A DNA stretch of 6,158 nt from Candidatus Parcubacteria bacterium (GCA_019661805.1 JAIFWR010000022.1:1-6158); one strand, 5' to 3'. Positions 1 through 6,043 are shown, numbered from the stretch's first letter. The notes: generated by a model not told the origin, from the sequence alone. Made by a program: numbers and translations.

Positions 1-503
1 AGACCGACACCATGCCCAACTGGGCGGGCTCCTCGTGGTACTTCCTCCGCTATGCGGACCCGCATAACGACAAGGAGTTTGCCGCCCAGGATAAATTGAA
101 ATATTGGATGCCGGTCGATTGGTATAACGGCGGCATGGAACATACCGTGCTCCACCTCCTGTACTCCCGCTTCTGGCACAAGTTCCTCTTCGACCTCGGC
201 TTCGTGCCGACGAGCGAGCCGTACAAGAAGCGCACGTCCCACGGACTCATCTTGGCCGAAGGGGGAGAGAAGATGAGCAAATCGAAGGGAAACGTTGTAA
301 ACCCCGACGCCATCGTCGAGCGCTTCGGCGCGGACACCCTGCGCCTCTATGAGATGTTCATGGGCCCCTTCGAGCAGGCGATCGAGTGGAATGAGAGCTC
401 GCTTTCGGGCCCGCGCCGCTTCTTGGACAAGGTGTGGAAGCTCCAGGCCAGGCCACAATTTCTTCCGGAAACTCTTCTTCCCCGCTCATGCACCAGACTA
501 TAA
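1..503 (+). CDS. leuS: Leucyl-tRNA synthetase, 3' part (catalytic end), cut short by a frameshift
   Basis: LeuS is the cytoplasmic class I enzyme that attaches leucine to tRNA-Leu using ATP. The gene enters from upstream: the frame is open from base 3 (Thr-Asp-Thr before the Met at 12), so that ATG is internal. The segment [17 protein letters not shown] followed by [19 protein letters not shown] is typical of the LeuS catalytic core, and the KMSKS signature that stabilises the transition state is at 270-284, followed by GNVVNPD. The stretch [13 protein letters not shown] (to base 446) begins the anticodon-binding helical domain. After that the frame gives residues unlike LeuS ([14 protein letters not shown]) and stops at 501-503. 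The true continuation is in another frame (434-934). Deleting one copy of the CCAGG repeat at 443-452 rejoins them. Identity as LeuS is certain. Whether the break is real or an assembly or read error cannot be told from this sequence. Confidence 0.93.
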   Translation, partial: TDTMPNWAGSSWYFLRYADPHNDKEFAAQDKLKYWMPVDWYNGGMEHTVLHLLYSRFWHKFLFDLGFVPTSEPYKKRTSHGLILAEGGEKMSKSKGNVVNPDAIVERFGADTLRLYEMFMGPFEQAIEWNESSLSGPRRFLDKVWKLQARPQFLPETLLPRSCTRL

Positions 504-934
504 AGAAAGTTTCCGATGACGTTGAGACGCTCGGCTTCAACACTGCCGTCTCCGCCCTCATGATCTGGGTCAATGCGCTCGAGAAGCAGGAACAAGTTTC
601 CAAGGAAGAATTTGAGACGCTTTTGAAATTGCTCGCGCCCTTCGCGCCGCACGTCGCGGAGGAGCTGTGGCGCATTATGGGCCATGGTACGTCTATTCAT
701 CAGGAACCGTGGCCGAAGCATGACGACTCCAGGCTCGCGCCCGAAGAAGTGGTGATCGTCGTCCAGGTAAACGGCAAGGTGCGCGGGAAGTTCGTCGCGC
801 CCGCCGCCGTAAGCGAAGCGGAGGCCGTGGAGAGGGCTAAAAGCCTGCCCGAAGTGGTCACCTGGCTCGAGGGGAAGGCCGTCGGGAGAGCGGTGTACGT
901 GCCGAGAAAGCTCGTCAATTTCGTCCTATCTTGA
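434..934 (+). CDS. leuS: Leucyl-tRNA synthetase C-terminal part, out of frame with the upstream part
   Basis: This is the C-terminal portion of LeuS: the anticodon-binding helical bundle and the small C-terminal domain that contacts tRNA-Leu. LeuS-like sequence starts at about base 488 ([20 protein letters not shown]), continues through [14 protein letters not shown], and ends with the characteristic [18 protein letters not shown] and [17 protein letters not shown]. The formal start at 434 is a GTG lying inside the upstream reading frame with no ribosome-binding site, so I do not regard this as an independent gene; it is the rest of leuS displaced by the tandem repeat at 443-452. No slippery heptamer in the right register is visible, so programmed frameshifting is unlikely. 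The TGA stop at 932-934 lies inside a TTGACA hexamer. If the break is real, this cell would lack an intact copy of an essential enzyme at this locus. Confidence 0.88.
   Translation: MEAPGQATISSGNSSSPLMHQTIKKVSDDVETLGFNTAVSALMIWVNALEKQEQVSKEEFETLLKLLAPFAPHVAEELWRIMGHGTSIHQEPWPKHDDSRLAPEEVVIVVQVNGKVRGKFVAPAAVSEAEAVERAKSLPEVVTWLEGKAVGRAVYVPRKLVNFVLS
443..452 (+). repeat. Tandem 5-bp duplication CCAGG-CCAGG at the leuS frameshift
   Basis: Two adjacent copies of CCAGG (443-447 and 448-452) are followed by CC. They sit exactly where the LeuS reading frame fails. Removing one copy gives codons ctc cag gcc aca att, reading K-L-Q-A-T-I-S-S and running straight into the downstream LeuS frame with no stop and no lost homologous residue. 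This makes a 5-bp slippage duplication the simplest explanation. A one-base loss nearby would also restore the frame. Confidence 0.75.
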
Positions 935-970
935 CAATACTTGACACTATAACTACGCAATGATACAAAT
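931..970 (+). promoter_or_regulatory. Probable promoter for the 977 gene, with two TTGACA hexamers and an extended -10
   Basis: This AT-rich gap after leuS has TTGACA at 931-936 and again at 941-946, ten bases apart. The second is followed after 17 bases by TACAAA (964-969, four of six matches to TATAAT), preceded by TGA (961-963), the TGn of an extended -10 promoter. Transcription would start at about 976-977, on the ATG itself, implying a leaderless or nearly leaderless mRNA. The first TTGACA contains the leuS stop codon and has no well-spaced -10 partner (TATAAC at 948-953 is only 11 bases away). It could be a protein-binding half site or chance. Confidence 0.6.
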
Positions 971-976
971 AGGCAC

Positions 977-2014
977 ATGAATGACAAGGCACTGCTCAGC
1001 TTCAAGCCCAAAGAGGTCACCAAGAAGCTCCTTGCCGTCCTCGCCAAGCGCGCGCAGGACGTGCTCGTCTCGCGCTACGGCCTCGGTCCCCGACCGCAGC
1101 GCCTAACACTCGACGCGATCGGCAAGAAGTACGCGATCACCCGCGAGCGCGTGCGCCAGATCGAAAACCACTCCCTTGCCGCCATTAGGAAGTCCAAGGC
1201 CTACAAGGACGCTGAGGCGGCCTTCGTCGAGCTGAAGGCTCTCTTGATGGAGCTCGGCGGCATCGTTGCGGAGAAGGACCTCCTCTCGCACCTTGCCAAG
1301 GATCCCTCGGCGCAGAACCATATCCACTTCCTCCTCGTGATCGGAGAGGACTTCAGGCGCGAGAAGGAGGACGAGGAGTTCAAGCACCGCTGGCACGTCG
1401 ACTCCGAGCTTGCGGAGAGGATCGAGGGCGCCTTGAAGAAGCTCTACTCCAAGCTCTCCGACGACGAGCTCGTGCTTGAGAGCGACCTTATCGACGACTT
1501 CCTCTCGGAGGTCAAGGATATGAACGACAAATACAAGAACGAGGAAGTGATCAAGCGCTGGCTCTCGATCTCGCACAAGATCGGCAAGAACCCCTTGGGC
1601 GAGTGGGGCCGCTCCTCGTCCCCGAACGTGAATGCCAAGGGCATGAGGGATTACGCCTTCCTCGTCATTAGGAAGCACGGCTCCCCGATCCACTTCAAGG
1701 AGGTGGCGAAGGCTATTGGCCAGTATTTCAACAAGAAGGCTCACGTGGCGACCACTCACAACGAGCTCATCAAGGACCCCCGCTTCGTCCTCGTTGGCCG
1801 CGGGCTCTACGCGCTTGCCGAGTGGGGCTATATGTCGGGCGTCGTCAAGGACGTGATCAAAAAGATTTTGGAGAAGGAGGGCCCGCTCACCAAGGAGAAG
1901 ATCGTCGAGAAGGTCCTGAAGGAGCGCTACGTCAAGGAGAACACCATCCTCGTCAACCTCCAGAACCCGAAGTATTTCAAGAAGGATAAGGAGAACAGGT
2001 ACCACGTCGCGTAA
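977..2014 (+). CDS. Sigma-70 region 4-like / HARE-type winged-helix DNA-binding protein
   Basis: This is a 345-residue probable transcription-associated DNA-binding protein. Residues about 33-73 match sigma-70 region 4 (RYGLGP, then LTLDAIGKKYAITRERVRQIE), the helix-turn-helix that reads the -35 box. No region 2 is present, so it is not a complete sigma factor. Residues about 221-285 resemble the HARE-HTH (HB1/ASXL/restriction endonuclease HTH) domain, which is also the fold of the Firmicutes RNA polymerase delta subunit. The segments around 83-142, 144-211 and 286-345 also look like winged-helix units, each ending in a short wing-like strand (RWHVD, LGEWG, NRYHVA), giving about four units of 60-65 residues. 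The start is the ATG directly after an extended -10 box, with only AGG at 971-973 as a weak ribosome-binding site. There is no signal peptide or membrane segment, so it should be cytoplasmic. The role could be accessory RNA polymerase factor, repressor or nucleoid protein; which is inference. Confidence 0.85.
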   Translation: MNDKALLSFKPKEVTKKLLAVLAKRAQDVLVSRYGLGPRPQRLTLDAIGKKYAITRERVRQIENHSLAAIRKSKAYKDAEAAFVELKALLMELGGIVAEKDLLSHLAKDPSAQNHIHFLLVIGEDFRREKEDEEFKHRWHVDSELAERIEGALKKLYSKLSDDELVLESDLIDDFLSEVKDMNDKYKNEEVIKRWLSISHKIGKNPLGEWGRSSSPNVNAKGMRDYAFLVIRKHGSPIHFKEVAKAIGQYFNKKAHVATTHNELIKDPRFVLVGRGLYALAEWGYMSGVVKDVIKKILEKEGPLTKEKIVEKVLKERYVKENTILVNLQNPKYFKKDKENRYHVA

Positions 2015-2038
2015 TCCACGCCGCCCGGGCCGTTTTGG

Positions 2039-2054
2039 TGTTAGAATGGGGGAG
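2039..2054 (+). promoter_or_regulatory. Extended -10 box and short G-rich leader before the 2057 gene
   Basis: TGT (2039-2041) followed by TAGAAT (2042-2047, five of six matches to TATAAT) forms an extended -10 element in the 42-base gap after the 977 gene. There is no recognisable -35 at 17 bases, which extended -10 promoters can tolerate. Transcription would begin near 2054, only about 3 bases before the ATG. The G-rich run GGGGGAG at 2048-2054 could serve as a ribosome-binding site only if transcription began further upstream, so the two readings compete. Confidence 0.5.
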
Positions 2055-2056
2055 CA

Positions 2057-3301
2057 ATGCTCGCGGACTTCGTGGCACTTTTCGATAATGAGATTTTGAA
2101 CAGGGCGCTCCACGTCATCGTTTTGCTCTGGCCCATATGGGCGACGGCGCTTGCCATTCGCGTCGCCTTCCACCTCTGGCTCTCCTACATTCACCAGGAC
2201 TGGATCAACAAGCAGGGAAGCGTGTTCCTCGAAGTGAGGCTGCCGCGCGAGGTAGCCAAGAGCCCCGCCGCCATGGAACTGGTCTTAAACGGCTTCTGGG
2301 AATCTTCCGGCGCCGGACACCTTGCCGACGCCTTCTGGGAAGGGAAGCTTCGCCCGTGGTTCTCTCTCGAGATTGTCTCCATTGGCGGCGAGGTGAAGTT
2401 CTTCATTTGGGCGCTGTCGAACTGGAAGAGGATCATTGAGTCGAGGATTTACGCCCAGTACCCCGAGGCCCAGGTTCTTGATGCCGTAGACTATGCCCGC
2501 GCGCTCCATTATGATCCGGACAAGATCAGCATGTTCGGCGTCACGACCAAGCTCAACAAGGCCGACGCGTATCCCATCAAGACGTATGTCGAATACGAGC
2601 TCGACAAAGGCAACAAGGAGCAAGAGGAGATTATCGACCCGATCACGCCCGTTCTCGAATACCTGGGCTCTTTGAAGCCTGGAGAGGTGGCGGGCATCCA
2701 GATTCTCATCCGCGCCAACAAGAAGGAGGGCCTCATAGATTCCCGCCTGGTCGTCAAGCCCGACTGGAAGGGAGGCGTCAAGGAAGAGGTCAAGAAGATT
2801 ATCGAGAATGAGGCTCCCGTAAAGGCCGAGAAGGACAAACCCCCTACCCTCATGGCCCTCACCGACGAGCAGAAGGAGACTATCAAGGCCATCGAGAGGA
2901 ATGCCGGCAAGCTTGCCTTCGACAGCATGATCCGCTTGCTCTACGTCGCTCCCAAGGACATCTTCGACAAGACCAAGCTCATGGGTCTCATCGGCTCGAT
3001 GCGCCAGTTCGGCTCCGACAACCTCAATGGCATCAGGCCAGACAAGTTCATGAGCGTGACGTATCCGTGGCAGGACTTCCGCGAAATGAGGAAGAGGAAT
3101 ATCCAAAGCACTCACATAGACGCTTACAAGCGCCGCTCTTTCTTCAACGTCCCGTACAAGAATCTGAACGGCAAACCGTACGTCCTCACGACCGAGGAGC
3201 TCGCAACCCTCTTTCACTTCCCCGGACTTGTCGCCACTACCCCGACCTTGAGCCGCGCGCCGTCGAAGAGGGCCGAGGCCCCCGCGAACCTCCCCGTCTG
3301 A
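2057..3301 (+). CDS. Membrane-anchored protein resembling the N-terminal part of VirD4/HerA-like ATPases
   Basis: This 414-residue protein has one strong hydrophobic segment at about residues 17-45 (a run of V, L, I, W and A), so it is probably membrane-anchored with a large soluble part. The soluble region has features I recall from a conserved CPR family: LEVRLPREVAKSP, RPWFSLEIVSIGGEVKFFIW, YAQYPEAQV, and near the end EELATLFHFPG (380-390), then TPTLSRAPSKRAEAPANLP. In related proteins this stretch lies just before a type IV secretion-type or HerA-like ATPase domain. Here the protein stops at that junction and no Walker A motif is visible. It may therefore work with an ATPase encoded elsewhere, perhaps in DNA or protein transfer across the membrane; that is inference. 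Its TGA stop overlaps the mltG start (TGATG), indicating one mRNA and coupled translation. Family recognition is from memory and no precise function is assigned. Confidence 0.8.
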   Translation: MLADFVALFDNEILNRALHVIVLLWPIWATALAIRVAFHLWLSYIHQDWINKQGSVFLEVRLPREVAKSPAAMELVLNGFWESSGAGHLADAFWEGKLRPWFSLEIVSIGGEVKFFIWALSNWKRIIESRIYAQYPEAQVLDAVDYARALHYDPDKISMFGVTTKLNKADAYPIKTYVEYELDKGNKEQEEIIDPITPVLEYLGSLKPGEVAGIQILIRANKKEGLIDSRLVVKPDWKGGVKEEVKKIIENEAPVKAEKDKPPTLMALTDEQKETIKAIERNAGKLAFDSMIRLLYVAPKDIFDKTKLMGLIGSMRQFGSDNLNGIRPDKFMSVTYPWQDFREMRKRNIQSTHIDAYKRRSFFNVPYKNLNGKPYVLTTEELATLFHFPGLVATTPTLSRAPSKRAEAPANLPV

Positions 3302-4182
3302 TGATGGAGCGAAACTCCAAGAGAGACCTTTTCATATTCGGTGCCGCGGGCATCGCTTTTTTGCTCTTTGCGTGGGGGATCTCGGCGCCGGGGGACTTTG
3401 TGCCGGGGACGATTGTCTCGATCCCCGAGGGTTCGGGCCTGGGGCAGATCTCGCGCCTCCTCGGGCGGGAGCGTATCGTGCGCTTCCCATACGCTTTCCA
3501 GGCGCTCGCCGTCCTCCTCGGCGGCGAGCGCCGGATGAAGGCGGGTGAGTATTACTTCGGCAAGCCGGCGACCGCCCCGATCGTCGCGTGGAGGGTCTCG
3601 CGGGGCGATCATGAAATCGAGACGGCCAAGGTCACCGTGCCGGAGGGCTTCACCGTCGCCCAAATTTCAGACCTCTTCGGGAAAGAATTCCCATTCTTCG
3701 ACAACGCCTCCTTCGAGAAGGTGGCGCCCGAGGGATACCTCTTCCCCGACACGTACTTCGTCCCCGTCACGACGAACGCGACCTCGACCATTAAGCTCAT
3801 GCACGACAACTTCGTGCGCCGCATCTTCCCCCTCCTGCCGGAAATAGAGAAGTCCGGCAAGTCGGTCGAAGAGATCGTGACCATGGCCTCGCTCCTCGAG
3901 GCGGAGGCGAAGACCAAGGCCGACCGGGAAAGGATTGCCGACGTCCTCTGGAAGCGCCTCAAGCTCGGGATGCCCTTGCAGGTGGATTCCGAAATGGGCA
4001 CGTACGAGTTCCAGGGCCTGCCGGAGAAGCCCATCAATAACCCCGGCCTCGTCTCGATTTCGGCCGCCATCCACCCCACCACGACGCCGTACCTGTACTT
4101 CTTGTCGGACAAAAGTGGTAGTATGCACTACGCCAAAACGTTCGATGAGCACCAAGCCAACATCGCCAAGTACCTCCGGTAA
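3301..4182 (+). CDS. mltG: Endolytic murein transglycosylase MltG (YceG-like), compact form
   Basis: MltG cleaves nascent glycan strands at the membrane and so sets peptidoglycan chain length and termination. The 293-residue protein has an N-terminal membrane segment (about 10-28, LFIFGAAGIAFLLFAWGIS) after a basic KR stretch, placing the rest outside the cytoplasm. The LysM-like region contains KAGEYYFG and VTVPEGFTVAQISDLF, followed by EGYLFPDTYFVP. The catalytic domain has MASLLEAEA with Glu200 as the expected catalytic acid, RIADVLWKRLKLGMPLQVD, and GLPEKPINNPGLVSISAAIHP. Between Asp229 and Thr234-Tyr235 the loop that normally carries the PTV...YG segment and the YNTY Asn is about 20-25 residues shorter than in E. 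coli. The start at 3301 overlaps the stop of the preceding gene (TGATG); Met at 3304 is an equal alternative. The last 38 bases overlap mnmA. Family identity is firm; the effect of the short loop on activity is unknown. Confidence 0.92.
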   Translation: MMERNSKRDLFIFGAAGIAFLLFAWGISAPGDFVPGTIVSIPEGSGLGQISRLLGRERIVRFPYAFQALAVLLGGERRMKAGEYYFGKPATAPIVAWRVSRGDHEIETAKVTVPEGFTVAQISDLFGKEFPFFDNASFEKVAPEGYLFPDTYFVPVTTNATSTIKLMHDNFVRRIFPLLPEIEKSGKSVEEIVTMASLLEAEAKTKADRERIADVLWKRLKLGMPLQVDSEMGTYEFQGLPEKPINNPGLVSISAAIHPTTTPYLYFLSDKSGSMHYAKTFDEHQANIAKYLR

Positions 4183-5230
4183 GAAAGTTTTCGTAGGCCT
4201 CTCCGGAGGAGTCGACAGCGCGGTATCGGCCGCGCTTTTGAAAGAGGAGGGATACGACGTGACGGGCGTCTTCATCCGCGCGTGGCAGCCAGACTGGCTT
4301 CCGTGCACGTGGCGCGAGGAGCGACGTGACGCGATGAAGGTGGCGCTTGAGCTCGAGATCCCGTTCCTCTTCCTCGATGCGGAAAAAGAATACAAGCAGG
4401 GCGTGGTCGATAAAATGCTCGAGGAATACAAGAAGAACCGGACGCCGAACCCGGACGTGCTCTGCAATAAGGAGATCAAGTTCGGCACCTTCTGGCAATT
4501 CGCCAGGGAGAGGGGAGCGGATTTCATCGCGACGGGGCACTACGCCAGAATTGAGGATGGAACATTGAAAGAAGGCAAGGATATAGAGAAGGATCAGAGC
4601 TATTTCCTCTGGACGCTGACGCAGGACGACCTCTCACACACGCTCTTTCCCGTCGGGCACCTGGAAAAGAGCGAGGTGAGGGAACTGGCAAAGAAGTTTA
4701 ACCTGCCTGTCGCCGAGAAGAAGGACAGCCAAGGGATCTGCTTCATGGGAGACGTCTCGATGGAGGACTTCCTCTCGCACTATATCGAGGCGAAGCCCGG
4801 CAAGGTCGTGAATGCCGACGGCGAGGTCATCGGCACGCACAAGGGGCTCATCTACTACACCGTCGGCGAGCGGCACGGCTTCGACGTGGTCAAGAAGGGG
4901 GAGTCCTCGGGGCCATTTTATGTCGTCCTAAAAGATGCGAAGAAGAACGTCCTCGTCGTTTCTGATAAGGAAGAGGAAATTAAGGAATTTTCGCCGAAGA
5001 AGATCCTCATCAGCGCCACCAACTGGGTCAATGTGCCGGAGAATCCGGAATTTGCCGCCCGTATCCGCTATCGCGGGGAGAAGCTCCACTCTACCCTCCT
5101 CCTCGAAGGCAAGAAGCTGTGTATCGAGTTCAAGGAACCGGTCCGCGGGCTCTCCCTCGGGCAGTCCGTCGTTTTCTACTACCGGGACGAGTGTCTCGGC
5201 GGTGCCGTGATGGACAAGATTATTGAGTGA
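4145..5230 (+). CDS. mnmA: tRNA-specific 2-thiouridylase MnmA
   Basis: MnmA adenylates and thiolates U34 in the anticodon of tRNA-Lys, -Glu and -Gln in the cytoplasm, forming s2U with sulfur received as a persulfide. The protein has 361 residues, the usual family length. It shows the PP-loop SGGVDS (20-25), the NPDVLCNKEIKFG motif with Cys107, and DSQGICFMGD with Cys199; these are the catalytic cysteine pair expected for the family. ATGHYAR (129-135), KDQSYFLW (149-156) and YYTVGERHGFDV are also family hallmarks, followed by the C-terminal beta-barrel (FAARIRYRG to FYYRDECLGGAVM). ATG 4145 is the only ATG close enough to the conserved GKKVFVGLSGG start. It lies inside the end of mltG (38-base overlap) without a clear ribosome-binding site, so translation probably depends on mltG. 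The first dozen residues are a Ser/Thr/Pro-rich tail encoded within the overlap. The TGA stop is part of the next gene's promoter box. Confidence 0.96.
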   Translation: MSTKPTSPSTSGKKVFVGLSGGVDSAVSAALLKEEGYDVTGVFIRAWQPDWLPCTWREERRDAMKVALELEIPFLFLDAEKEYKQGVVDKMLEEYKKNRTPNPDVLCNKEIKFGTFWQFARERGADFIATGHYARIEDGTLKEGKDIEKDQSYFLWTLTQDDLSHTLFPVGHLEKSEVRELAKKFNLPVAEKKDSQGICFMGDVSMEDFLSHYIEAKPGKVVNADGEVIGTHKGLIYYTVGERHGFDVVKKGESSGPFYVVLKDAKKNVLVVSDKEEEIKEFSPKKILISATNWVNVPENPEFAARIRYRGEKLHSTLLLEGKKLCIEFKEPVRGLSLGQSVVFYYRDECLGGAVMDKIIE

Positions 5231-5236
5231 TATAAT
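5228..5236 (+). promoter_or_regulatory. Perfect extended -10 box (TGATATAAT) directly before the ATP-cone nuclease gene
   Basis: TGA (5228-5230) followed by TATAAT (5231-5236) is a consensus extended -10 element. With the standard spacing, transcription starts at 5243, the A of the ATG, so the transcript would be leaderless. The TGA is at the same time the stop codon of mnmA. A possible -35, TGGACA at 5211-5216, has only a 14-base spacer and may not contribute. GGGG at 5238-5241 is too close to the ATG to be an effective ribosome-binding site. Confidence 0.7.
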
Positions 5237-5242
5237 CGGGGC

Positions 5243-6043
5243 ATGACAGACCAGATCACGATCGTGAAGGCGAGCGGCCTCCGCGAGACCTTCGACCCCG
5301 AAAAGCTGCGCTTCTCCCTCCTCCACTCGGGCGCCTCGGCTGAAGCGACCGAGGAAGTCATTAAGCACCTCGTGCCCGCGCTTCACAGTGGCATGACGAC
5401 GCATGACATCTACCGTCACGCCTTCGACACGCTCGCAAAAATGAGCAAACCCGTCGCGAGGAGCTACTCCTTGCGACGGGCGGTGATGCAGCTGGGGCCC
5501 TCCGGATTTCCCTTCGAGGACTTCGTCGCCGAGATCTTGCGGGCGAAAGGATTTGAGTGCCTCACGCGCCAGACAGTCCTCGGCGGCTGCATCCCGCACG
5601 AGGTCGATGTCGTCGCCTACAACGACAGGAAGCTCGTCATGATCGAGGCGAAGTTCCACAACGAGCTCGGCGTAAAGTCCGATGTGAAGGTCGCCCTTTA
5701 TGTGAAGGCGCGCTTCGACGACCTCGCAGACAACGTCTTCGCCTACGGCGGGCATACCAATACCAAGTTCTCCTCGACCGCGATCCATTACGCCGAGTGC
5801 AAGAGCATGACCCTAATCGGATGGAACTACCCGGAGCGGGGGAGCCTCCAGCAAATGATCGAGGAGGAGAAGCTCCACCCGCTCACCTGCCTCACGACGC
5901 TCTCGGAGGCGGAGAAGCGGACGATGCTCACGGCAGGCGTCGTCCTGTGCTCGAACGTGAAAGCGAAGCCGGAGTTGCTCACCAGCCTCCTCGGCCAGAG
6001 CTTTAATGCGACGAAAGTCCTCGCAGAGATCAATGAGCTCTAA
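5243..6043 (+). CDS. ATP-cone domain fused to a PD-(D/E)XK (Mrr-like) nuclease
   Basis: This 266-residue protein looks like a cytoplasmic DNA enzyme with a nucleotide-binding module. Residues about 4-86 fit an ATP-cone: ITIVKASGLRETFDPEKL, SLLHSGAS, MTTHDIYRHAF, and LRRAVMQLGPSGFPFE at the end. ATP-cones sense ATP/dATP in ribonucleotide reductase and NrdR. Residues about 90-200 fit a restriction-endonuclease-like fold: Glu92 in FEDFVAEIL, then HEVDVVA with Asp122, and the core IEAKFHN with Glu135 and Lys137, giving a complete D-ExK site. NTKFSSTAIHYAECKSMTLIGWNYP (173-197) is a conserved tail of such nucleases. Residues about 207-238 (HPLTCLTTLSEAEKRTML, then GVVLC) look helix-hairpin-helix-like. 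I recall similar unnamed proteins in Bacteroidetes and CPR, so the family is probably not unique. The substrate is unknown; defence, repair or nucleotide-triggered DNA cutting are inferences. The start follows an extended -10 box. Confidence 0.87.
   Translation: MTDQITIVKASGLRETFDPEKLRFSLLHSGASAEATEEVIKHLVPALHSGMTTHDIYRHAFDTLAKMSKPVARSYSLRRAVMQLGPSGFPFEDFVAEILRAKGFECLTRQTVLGGCIPHEVDVVAYNDRKLVMIEAKFHNELGVKSDVKVALYVKARFDDLADNVFAYGGHTNTKFSSTAIHYAECKSMTLIGWNYPERGSLQQMIEEEKLHPLTCLTTLSEAEKRTMLTAGVVLCSNVKAKPELLTSLLGQSFNATKVLAEINEL

Noticed and set aside
440..470. Programmed -1 ribosomal frameshift in leuS
   Set aside because: No X XXY YYZ slippery heptamer is in register here and no supporting hairpin was evident; the CCAGG duplication explains the shift better.
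2018..2036. Intrinsic terminator after the 977 gene (GCCCGGGC then CGTTTT)
   Set aside because: GCCCGGGC at 2023-2030 is a short palindrome with no loop, and only four T follow, so a stable hairpin-plus-U-tract is not supported.
1103..2194. 363-codon open frame on the minus strand
   Set aside because: It is antisense to the well-supported sigma4/HARE gene, has an unnaturally repetitive acidic/Leu-Val composition, and arises from the GC-rich codon use of the true gene.
2285..3217. 310-codon open frame on the minus strand
   Set aside because: It lies opposite the 2057-3301 gene, has no recognisable domain, and its composition is that of a codon-bias shadow.
3067..3300. Longer N-terminus for MltG starting at 3067
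   Set aside because: It would overlap the preceding gene by over 200 bases with arginine-rich out-of-frame sequence; the membrane segment and TGATG junction support 3301.
4116..4124. TGGTAGTAT as an extended -10 promoter for mnmA within mltG
   Set aside because: It matches TATAAT at only four of six positions, has no well-spaced -35, lies in coding sequence and would give a 14-base leader; too weak to call.
3935..4144. Longer N-terminus for MnmA starting at 3935
   Set aside because: The added residues are low-complexity Ser/Arg/Pro sequence read out of frame from mltG, and MnmA normally begins shortly before the PP-loop.
3667..4527. 286-codon minus-strand frame across the mltG-mnmA junction
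   Set aside because: Both genes beneath it are clearly identified on the + strand; the antisense product has no family features.
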